A DNA stretch of 6,632 bases, taken from contig CAAGGB010000330.1 of NCBI GenBank assembly GCA_900769285.1, positions 1-6,632 on the forward strand, given 5' to 3'. Every line of letters begins with the position of its first letter. Positions within the stretch are counted from its first letter, which is position 1. This document shows positions 1 through 6,632 of the stretch, piece by piece. The DNA comes from Victivallales bacterium (lineage in GTDB: Bacteria > Verrucomicrobiota > Lentisphaeria > Oligosphaerales > Oligosphaeraceae). The translations under genes were made by a program, and so were the position numbers. Under the pieces are notes generated by a model. It saw only the letters and a list, made by a program, of their open reading frames with translations, made no database searches and had not been told where the DNA came from.

Positions 1-1
1 A

Positions 2-82
2 TGACAACCTCATTGGTGAGCGGTAGAATACGGAAGTAGGACACCATAATATACTGCAAAACAATGGGTTGTCACTTTTTTT
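2..82 (+). terminator. Long imperfect hairpin followed by seven T's, possible factor-independent terminator
   Basis: Bases 2-9 pair with 67-74 and 11-15 pair with 62-66, with T10 bulged, giving a 13-bp outer stem. Further in, 20-25 pair with 52-57 (one G-U pair), and 29-30 and 32-33 pair with 47-48 and 44-45, so nearly the whole of 2-74 folds on itself. On the plus strand the stem is followed by one C and then seven T's (76-82), the arrangement of an intrinsic terminator. It would serve a plus-strand gene left of the window, converging on the glycosyltransferase gene, whose TAA stop (81-83) overlaps the T run. The stem is longer and more interrupted than a typical terminator, so a REP- or MITE-like palindromic repeat is an alternative. 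The pairing is read directly; the function is inferred. Confidence 0.35.
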
Positions 83-584
83 ATGCACTTTTTCTTAGCC
101 GGAAAGGTACGGATTCAGGAAGCACTTTATGTCGTAGCGAAGGCGGCGCATAGCCTGGCCCCTGCAAATTCCCCTGCAAGTCGATGACTTTGGGGCCAAT
201 GCAGCCGATGGAGGGGTCTGCGTCCATGCGGGCGGCCAGAACCTCCACGACGTTCGGCGAGATGAGCTCGATGTCGTCATTGCTGAAGAGCAGCTTGTCG
301 ATGTCGGGAAACAGGCGCATGAGGAACTCCACGCCGAGGTTGTTGCCCCGCGCGTAGCCCAGGTTCTCGTCGGCGTGCAGCACGAAAAGCTCGCCTTTTG
401 CCGTCATGCCCTCCTCCCACACGGACACGCCCAGCGCCTGGGCGATCCGCTCGGACGACTCGCGCGGACTGCCGACGTCGACGATCACGGTTCGGTGCGG
501 CGCCGTGACCTTCGCCAGCTCCTGGCGGACATACGTGACAATCCGCTCATACGACTTGTAGACAACCGCCACAATGCCAATCAT
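81..584 (-). CDS. Family 2 glycosyltransferase, N-terminal half only (probably truncated)
   Basis: This 167-residue protein looks like the nucleotide-sugar-binding half of a GT-A fold family 2 glycosyltransferase of the rhamnosyltransferase-like type (COG1216), which transfers a sugar to a growing glycan, usually on the cytoplasmic face of the membrane. Visible signs are the first beta strand at residues 2-9, the VIVDVGS strand at 33-39 (usually V-D-N-x-S; here Asn is Val), the NLGYARGNN motif at 74-82, and FSNDDIEL at 100-107, whose Asp pair sits where the metal-binding DxD lies. IGCIGPKV at 126-133 also fits. Relatives are usually about 280-320 residues, so the acceptor-binding half with its acidic E-D region is absent. 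The last codons (GTA, CTA, AGA, AAA, AGT) are more AT-rich than the rest of the gene. The ATG at 584 is preferred because AGGAAGG lies 8 bases upstream; an in-frame GTG at 638 would add 18 residues but has no ribosome site. There is no signal peptide or membrane segment. The acceptor is unknown. Confidence 0.85.
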   Translation of the reverse strand: MIGIVAVVYKSYERIVTYVRQELAKVTAPHRTVIVDVGSPRESSERIAQALGVSVWEEGMTAKGELFVLHADENLGYARGNNLGVEFLMRLFPDIDKLLFSNDDIELISPNVVEVLAARMDADPSIGCIGPKVIDLQGNLQGPGYAPPSLRHKVLPESVPFRLRKSA

Positions 585-592
585 CCCGTCTG

Positions 593-599
593 CCTTCCT
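593..599 (-). promoter_or_regulatory. Strong Shine-Dalgarno site that fixes the glycosyltransferase start
   Basis: On the minus strand the sequence AGGAAGG lies 8 bases before the ATG at 584-582. No comparable site precedes the alternative in-frame GTG at 638-636. The protein begun at the ATG also starts directly at the first beta strand, as family 2 glycosyltransferases normally do. This supports the shorter start. Confidence 0.7.
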
Positions 600-647
600 A
601 ATTTTTCCCCTGAATGTCTCTCTGACTCCCAGATTCACGGTTCCGAT

Positions 648-1907
648 TCACGATTCGCTCTTCGCCTGTGGAGGCTCAAGCACATTGGACAGAATGACAT
701 TGCGGAGGTGTCCCGGCGCGGCGTCGATAGCCTTGCCCCGGGGATTGCGCGAGATGACGTTGGAGATGACGGAGTCGGAGAGGTATCCGGGGACTACGAT
801 GGCCGCGCGGCAGTTGCTGATGACGTTGGCGATGGTGATGTGGGACATGGCGTCGACGAGGTTCTGTCCATAGTCGTTTCCGCCTTCGCCCAGAAGGACG
901 GAGGTACGAGAATGGAGACTGTCTGGTGCGCCATCGACGACGCCGTCGATGAGGACGTTCCAGATGCGGGCGGAATTGGTGGGCAGGAGGCGTATCTGGC
1001 AGCAGATGCCGCTGGCGGAGTAGCCCTGGACATTACGGATGATGACGTCGTGGATGTCCTTGTCGCGGCGTGAGAAGTCGCTGTGCATGACATGGGTGCT
1101 GTCGTAGGCACCGCCGGTTCGTGGCGGCTTGGTTGCGTCGGGGATGATGCAGGTCAGGGCGATGGTGTCGTCGCCGGTGGTTCCGGAGATGTCGGAGATG
1201 ACGACATGGTGGCAGCCGTTGCGGAGGTTGATGCCATCCTGGTTCTCGACGTTGTGTCGCTGGCCGTCGATGGTGCGGGTCATGCAGGCCTGGAAGAAGA
1301 TATGGTCGATGTGCGCGTTGGAGCAGGCCTCCAGGGAGATGGCCCAGGCGTGGGCCTCGACGATGCGGAGTCCCGAAATGGTGAGGTTGTCGACATTGGC
1401 CATGAGGATGCCGATGTTGCGCCAGTCGCCGCGCTGGCTTTCGCCCTCCTTGCCGGCGTCGGTGCCGTAGGAGAAGTCATGGAGGTCGCTCCAGGTTGGG
1501 GTTGGGCTGCCGCTGAAGCTGAAGTTCTTGGGGCAGGGACAGAGGATGCGCTTGGAGCTGTCGCCGGTGGCGCGCGGGTGGTCAGCGCCCTCGAGGATGC
1601 AGGTGCCCTTGCCCTTGATGTGGATGTTGCGCAGTGGTTTGGGGTCGCCGAGGCCGTAGCCGCAGTTGGCGCTGCGGAAGAAGTTGTCGCGGCAGCGGTC
1701 GGACAGCTTGAGGCGGCACTCCTGCAGGATGATGGTCATGTCTCCGGGAACGAGGATGGCGCGGTCCAGCAGCCACCAGTCTCGCTCTGGCTCGATGTCG
1801 CCGCAGACGCGGCGGGGGATGACGAGCAGTCCGTCGGTGCAGGCACGGATGGCGGCTTCGATGCGGTCGTTGTCGGAGGCGCCCTGAAAGTCATTGACGT
1901 TGGTCAT
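648..1907 (-). CDS. Right-handed beta-helix protein related to glycoside hydrolase family 28
   Basis: A 419-residue protein with the repeated short-strand pattern of a pectin-lyase-like beta-helix (for example NIGILMANVDNLTISGLRIV around 168-187, and VISNVISRN near the end). GH28 enzymes hydrolyse polygalacturonan or related glycans. Three catalytic acids seem to be kept: Asp224 in NQDG (usually NTDG), and Asp246-Asp247 in GDDT, 22-23 residues later as in true polygalacturonases. The usual G-H-G is not evident; His272 or His275 lie near that place. The R-I-K motif is reduced to I-R-L-L (Arg306, no Lys). The enzyme may therefore act on a different sugar, or not be a classical polygalacturonase. 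No signal peptide is visible: the start is polar (MTNVNDFQGASDND), and the many cysteines are consistent with a cytoplasmic protein. The ATG is the natural start of the fold, but its ribosome site is weak (GAAGAG at 1920-1925, 12 bases upstream). It lies 45 bases after the A2M gene and 63 before the glycosyltransferase start, so co-transcription is likely. The substrate is not known. Confidence 0.85.
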   Translation of the reverse strand: MTNVNDFQGASDNDRIEAAIRACTDGLLVIPRRVCGDIEPERDWWLLDRAILVPGDMTIILQECRLKLSDRCRDNFFRSANCGYGLGDPKPLRNIHIKGKGTCILEGADHPRATGDSSKRILCPCPKNFSFSGSPTPTWSDLHDFSYGTDAGKEGESQRGDWRNIGILMANVDNLTISGLRIVEAHAWAISLEACSNAHIDHIFFQACMTRTIDGQRHNVENQDGINLRNGCHHVVISDISGTTGDDTIALTCIIPDATKPPRTGGAYDSTHVMHSDFSRRDKDIHDVIIRNVQGYSASGICCQIRLLPTNSARIWNVLIDGVVDGAPDSLHSRTSVLLGEGGNDYGQNLVDAMSHITIANVISNCRAAIVVPGYLSDSVISNVISRNPRGKAIDAAPGHLRNVILSNVLEPPQAKSES

Positions 1908-1952
1908 GGGATGCTTTTGCTCTTCTTAAGGTGGCTGGGTCGGTTACGGAGG

Positions 1953-4900
1953 TCAGTCGGTCACACGGAGCTGGATGGCGTCGGAGTTGCCGCGGATGTC
2001 GGGTGCGTAGACGGCCTTGAGCTGCGACGGCAAGGCGCAGAAACGTCCGGGCGTCTCGACGCGGAGCTGATAGGATAACTGATGCCGTCCCTGCGGGAGG
2101 CGCTGGAGATAGAAGCGGGTGGCGTCGTCGCGAGTCTCGCGGTAGGCGAAGAGGCCCTGCCAGACGTGGCCGCTGAGTGCGTCGAGTGGTTCGGCGCCGG
2201 CGATGCGTGGGTCGTCCAACTGGAGATACTCGAGGTCGAATTTGGCGTCGAGCGTCAGTTGGACTTCGAGGAGGTCGCCGGGGCTCACGGGGTCGCCGTC
2301 GCGGAGGGGAAGGCGTCGTGTTTCCGGAGTGATGACGGGGACGGGATGGCCTTCGCGGTCGGGAAGGAACGTGGCCTTCCCCAGCATCTGTTCGAGCCGG
2401 AAGACGGCTCGGCTGACCTTGGCCTCCAGACCAGCGGGCAGCAGGTCCGCCTCCTGGGAGAAGCCTGCGAGTCGGTTGGTGTAGTAGAGGTTGCCGCGGC
2501 CCTGCCGGCGCAGCGTCAGGACATGGCGGCCAGCCGTCAGCGCGGCGCCCTGGAGGGCGAAGGACAGCGGCTGGGTCCAGAGCCGTGTGGCGTCGAGGCG
2601 TGACTCGGCGACCTTCTGGCCGTCGAGGAGCAGCTCGACGTGAGCGTCCGGCGCGAGTTCGCCGCTGGCAAGCAGATAGTCGGCGATGGCGTCGAGGCAG
2701 GCGGCAGTGTCTCTGGTCGAGTACCAGTAGGTGGCATGACGGCGATGGGCGAGCAGCTGGGCGACGAGCGCGGAGGCCAGCCGGAGATCAGGCTGAGGCT
2801 GCGCCAGCAGCAGCTTGAGGCAGGCGGCCTGCGTCTCGATGCGGTCGCCCTGCCAGAGCCAATGGGGGAAGGCGCCGCAGTCCACCCAGGCCATTCCCGA
2901 CTCGGCGTCCTCGCGGACATACTGCCGCAGCAGCGTCGTCAGCTCGTCCTGGCGCTCCCTTCGTCCGGCGGCCTGTTCGGCCAGCGCGAACAGGGCCAGG
3001 CCATAGGGCGACAGCTCGGCGCGATGGCGCCAGAGCCGTTCGCTCATCTTGGAGATGCCCCGCCCCGCCAGGCAGAGCACCTGGTGCAGGCGCGCATCTA
3101 GCTCAAGGCTGTGCGAAGCGGTGCGCTGCCTTTTCAGGTTGTCGAGCGTGTCGCGCTGCAGGCGTTCCAGACAGTCCAGGCCGCGCTTCAGCATCGGCTC
3201 GACCGAAATGCCGTGGGCTCGCGCCGTCAGAAGCCCCTCGACGGCCAGGGCGGTCATCAGGGCATCGGAGCGTTCGCCCAGCCCGGGATACCAGCCCCAG
3301 CCACCATCCGCGCATTGCAGCGCGGCCAGCGCGGCCAGCCCGCGAGACACCATCCGCGACAGCTCGTCGTCATCGAAGACCGCCATGGCCGCCGTGCGCC
3401 GCCAGGCCGGCGAGGACGAGGACGGCCTGGCGGCGGCGATGTCCTGGAGCGGCAGCTTCAGCCGTGTGAGCGTCTGGCGGACGCGCAGCAGCGACGTCAG
3501 GCGGCTCACTGTCCGCTCGGTGCAGCCCTCGGGCTCGGCCAGCAGATAGGGCATTGCCGCCAGCAGACTCTGGGCCAGCGAGGGCGTCCAGGTGACCTCC
3601 AGCCGCATCGTCTCCGGACGTCGCCGCTCTGGAACCTCAAACGGCACCTCGACCATCGGCTGTCCCTCACGGAGCACGCCGCAGACCGACTCCTGCCGCT
3701 CCGCGCCATAGACTCTGACCGGCAGCGTCTGCTCGACGCCGTCGCTCCCCTCCTCCGTCGTCGCCGTGACCGACCAGCGGGCAAGCCCCGACGCCCTCAC
3801 GCGGACACGCCACTCGATGCGGGCGCTGCCGCCAGCGGGTATGCGCACGGCGCGTGCGGCTGTGCCCGACTCCAACACCAGTAGCGCCTCAGGAAGAGCC
3901 AGCGTGACCTGAGCGGCCACTTCGTGGTCAAGGCCATTGTGGACCGTCGCGCCCAGCATCGCCTCGTCCGACTCTACCAGGAAGCGTGGGGCCAGCGGAC
4001 GGACGATGAGCGGCTTCGCCGTCTGGAGCGTCGTCTCGCCGACGCCGACCCGGCGATGTCCGTCCTTCGCCCAGACGTGGACTCTCCAGGAGGTCACGTT
4101 GTCCGGCAGACGGAAGGGAAGGGTCAACTGTCCGTCATGGTCCGTGACGGCGTCTCCGCACCACAGGGCGGTGTCCGCGAACGCGATGCGGAGGGCGGCG
4201 GTATCCTCCGGAACGCCGCCTTGCGCCGCGCGGGCGCCCCTTGCGGCGGCCAGCGCCATCTTGGGCATGGCGGCGTCGGAGACCACGGCGGACAGCATCG
4301 CGCCGCCGGCCATAACACCATTCTCGGCGTCCATGAAGCCTCCAGCGGCGGTATGCAGGGGAACCATCGGCTCCTGCCCCCGAGCGTAGAAGCCCTGAGT
4401 CAGCCAATGGGCGGACGCATCGAGGCGCTCGACCGTCGGCGTGGGGGCGCCGAACCGCAGCCCAATCAGTTGGAACAGTCGCTGGAGGCGGTCGTTGCCG
4501 ACGCCGGCCAGCGCTTCAAGACTGCGGTCATAGACGGTCACCACCAGATGGGTCGAGGCGGCGGGGCGTCCCTGGCTGTCGGTCACGCGCAGCCGCAGAC
4601 GGCAGTCGCCGCCGGGTACCGCCTCGGACGGCTCGGCCTGCGCGTCCACCTGCAGCCGTGACGCCACCGGCGGGACGGCGAGGGAGACCAGCGTCTCGTG
4701 CAGGACACCCTCGCGCACCAGATAGAAGCGGCACTGGGTCTCCGGCACATCGTCCTGAGTCAGGGGCACTTCCACCATCTGTGCGCGTCCCGGCAGCCGC
4801 AGCACCTGAACAGGCCGCCGCTGTCCGTCCGAGCCGGAGCGCACCATCATGACGGCGCTGCCGCTCTGCTCGACCGTGACCAGCAGCCGCGCGGTGTCCC

Positions 4901-6607
4901 CAACGGCATACTCGCGACGGTCGGCGACGACCTCGAGGCCCTGGCACTGGAAGTCGCGTCCGTCATAGCCCTCGCCGAAAACGTGCAGTCGTGCGTCACC
5001 GGAGACTGTCTCGCCACGGGCGGTGACGCGCCATTCCAGGCGATAGCTGCCGGGGCGTGAGGCGCTCAGCGTCTGGCTGGCGCGTCCCGCGGCGTCCGGG
5101 CTGGTCTCCCAGGAGCGCTCATGCGTCTCGGCGATGGTGCCGTCGGGCTGGACGGTCCGTCGGAACAGACGGAGCGTGCCCGAGCCGGAGACAGGCTTTC
5201 CCTGCGCCGTACGCGCCTGAAGCCGCACCCTGACTGGCTCGCCGACAAGTGCGAAGCCACTGTCGGGAAAGACCCAGGCCTGGAAGGGGCGTGGGGACAG
5301 CGTCAGCGACTGCCTGGCGCGGATGACGCGCCGCCCGGCGTCCTCAACCTCGACCTGGAAGTCATAGACGTGGCTCTGGTCATTCCCATGGAGCTTCAGC
5401 GCCTCGGCCGTGTCCAGCGTGATGCGGAAGGTGCCGTCGGCACCGAGCGTGCCCGAGGTCCGGAGCACGGTTTCCTCCGTGTGCGGGAAGCGCATGGCGA
5501 CCTTGGGGGCGAATGGCATGAAGGCGTCTGGCCGCGCATAGAGCCAGTCCCAGGGGCCTGGCCAGCACCAAGCGTGGTCCAGCAGGCGTCTGGTGACGGT
5601 CAGCCGGAGCTGTCCGCCGACGACAGGTGCGCCGAAGTAGTAGGCGGCTCGGACGATGGCTTCAACCTGTTCTCCCAGCTTCGGCGGCTCGTCCGGCAGG
5701 TCGAGCGTCACCTCGAAGTCGGGCTTGCGGTAGGCCTCGACGCGGAAGCCGCCGACATGCAGCCGGCGTGCGCCGTCCAGGTCAGAGACCTCGGCGGCAT
5801 ACCAGCCGAGACGCGCCTCCGGAGGCAGCCGGTAGGTGAGGGAGACGCCGCCGGAGGCGTCGGCGACCAGCTCCTGCCGCAGCGCCTCGCCGCCGTTCGG
5901 GGCATGGAGGGTCAGCCGGAGCCGTGTGCCCTGCGGCAACGCCTTCTCGCCCTGCTCCAGCCAGACTTGGGCTTGGATGTCCTGTGCGGGGCGGTAGATG
6001 GCGCGGTCGAACATGGCATAGCCGCGCAGGGGCTGCTGGTCCGGCTGTGGCCGTGACGGACGCGGCCAGGCATGCCGTTCCATGGCGGGCAGCCATTCGC
6101 CGTTGGCGGCCATGACCAGCGCCAGGAAGCGCCGTGAGCGGACCGGCTGTCCTTGGGGCCGTGGGTCGGGCAGCCGGAGCAGCCCGTTGCGGTCAGGGCG
6201 GAGCCGTTCGCGGCGCAGCCGCTGCCCCTGCCGTTTTTGGCCATCGCGGGAGGCGGGCAGCAGCTCCAGGAAGTCGACCTCGGCGGCGTCGACCGGCTGG
6301 CCGTTGGCCGCATCCAGCAACTGGAGTGACTGGCCATGGTGGCCATCCTGGGCCAGCAGCAGCAGTCGGTCGCTCACGACGACCAGCGTCGAGCAGGCGC
6401 GTCCGCCGTCCAGGGTACAGGTCACCAGATAGGTGCCCGGATCGCGCAGGGGCGCCGTCAGCAGCGTGGTCGTGTCACGGTGTCCCGGCAGCGGATGCAG
6501 CCGCTCCTGCCAGGCGGCCACCTGACGACGCAGGAAGCGTCCGCGGCTCTGGACGTCCTGGAGCCATTGGAGAGGATCCGTCCAGGACTGCCCGTTCTCC
6601 AGGCGCC
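1953..6607 (-). CDS. Alpha-2-macroglobulin family protein, 5' end missing, with altered thioester motif
   Basis: About 1,550 residues are present. The frame has no stop up to the contig end, so the true start and any lipoprotein signal are lost. Bacterial A2Ms are envelope protease traps: cleavage of a bait segment triggers closure and exposure of a thioester. Numbering from an in-frame GTG at 6521, macroglobulin domains fill the first part, with the MG2-like signature FDRAIYRP at 171-178. A bait-region-type domain (A2M_BRD) lies near 527-670, a Met/Ala/Gly-rich linker at 725-770, and the A2M core domain at 775-870 (FADTALW, then LPDNVTSWRVHVW). The helical thioester domain follows, with EGCTERTVSRL at 998-1008, DGGWGW at 1072-1077 and YWYSTRDTA at 1265-1273. 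The C-terminal receptor-binding-like domain is at about 1400-1520 (EYLQLDDPRIAGAEP). The thioester motif should read G-C-x-E-Q but is G999-C1000-T-E-R1003, with Arg coded CGG at 3513-3515. The rest of the domain is well kept and nothing looks frameshifted. Family membership is near certain. Protease trapping is assumed from the family, and a thioester looks unlikely. Confidence 0.95.
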
Positions 6608-6632
6608 AGATCGGAAGAGCACACGTCTGAAC
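6608..6632. other. Untrimmed Illumina TruSeq adapter at contig end (not genomic)
   Basis: The final 25 bases begin AGATCGGAAGAG and continue with the index-read arm of the standard TruSeq adapter, matching throughout. Read from the minus strand they translate as VQTCALPI, a known artefact peptide, joined in frame to the A2M sequence starting WRLENGQ. The first adapter base (6608) could also be genomic. Genuine sequence therefore ends at about 6607, and the A2M protein should not be extended into this segment. Confidence 0.97.

Noticed and set aside
1..82. Integron attC site, suggested by a palindrome right after a stop codon
   Set aside because: The required RYYYAAC and GTTRRRY core boxes are not present at the stem ends.
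95..280. Alternative minus frame ending YDIKCFLNPYLSG, considered as a frameshifted glycosyltransferase tail
   Set aside because: It also stops within a few codons, most of it is Ser/Pro/Arg shadow sequence, and the main frame keeps plausible sequence to its own stop.
585..638. GTG at 638 as the glycosyltransferase start
   Set aside because: No ribosome site precedes it, and the extra 18 residues lie before the first strand of the fold; the ATG at 584 has AGGAAGG at good spacing.
375..1073. 232-codon plus-strand open frame over the glycosyltransferase and beta-helix genes
   Set aside because: It lies opposite both genes and crosses their junction, with an Asp/Val/Gly-rich biased sequence and no homology I recognise.
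1908..1952. Terminator or promoter between the A2M and beta-helix genes
   Set aside because: The 45-base gap holds no convincing hairpin, T run or paired promoter boxes.
1083..2078. 331-codon plus-strand open frame across the beta-helix gene and the A2M tail
   Set aside because: It is antisense to two well-supported genes, has a monotonous Val/Gly/Ala/Asp composition and no recognisable fold. It is explained by the GC bias of the opposite strand.
5121..6056. 311-codon plus-strand open frame opposite the A2M gene (also those at 3111-3884 and 3924-4661)
   Set aside because: They are shadows of a single continuous A2M frame with recognisable domains throughout; none shows a motif of its own.
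6519..6521. GTG at 6521 as the true A2M start
   Set aside because: The frame is open and protein-like further upstream (WRLENGQSW) to the contig end, and the expected export signal and first domain are missing.

Overview
The window is a GC-rich fragment of bacterial origin. It carries three genes, all read from the minus strand and packed closely, in transcription order (right to left): a very large alpha-2-macroglobulin (A2M) family protein, a right-handed beta-helix protein related to glycoside hydrolase family 28, and a family 2 glycosyltransferase that looks cut short. The beta-helix protein resembles a family I associate with Lentisphaerota (Victivallales) and neighbouring Planctomycetota/Verrucomicrobiota from gut or other metagenomes. 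That placement comes from memory of the family and from base composition only, so it is tentative.

Layout. Positions 1-80 are AT-rich, noncoding and dominated by a long imperfect palindrome followed by seven T's on the plus strand, resembling a factor-independent terminator for a gene outside the window. Positions 81-584 hold the glycosyltransferase N-terminal half, 648-1907 the beta-helix protein, and 1953-6607 the A2M protein, whose 5' end is missing. The last 25 bases (6608-6632) are not genomic: they match the standard Illumina TruSeq read adapter. The right edge is therefore the end of an assembled contig with untrimmed adapter, and the A2M reading frame runs straight into it.

How the genes may work together. 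Gaps of 45 and 63 bases and shared orientation suggest one transcript. Bacterial A2Ms are normally envelope proteins that trap proteases, often next to the penicillin-binding protein gene pbpC; no pbpC is visible here. The partners are instead carbohydrate-related, so a shared pathway is possible but not demonstrated. The most notable point is the A2M thioester motif: it reads G-C-T-E-R where G-C-x-E-Q is expected, so the glutamine that forms the thioester is replaced by arginine, one base change from CAG.

I see no new defence system, CRISPR array, tRNA, rRNA or insertion sequence. Long plus-strand open frames opposite the A2M and beta-helix genes are composition shadows.
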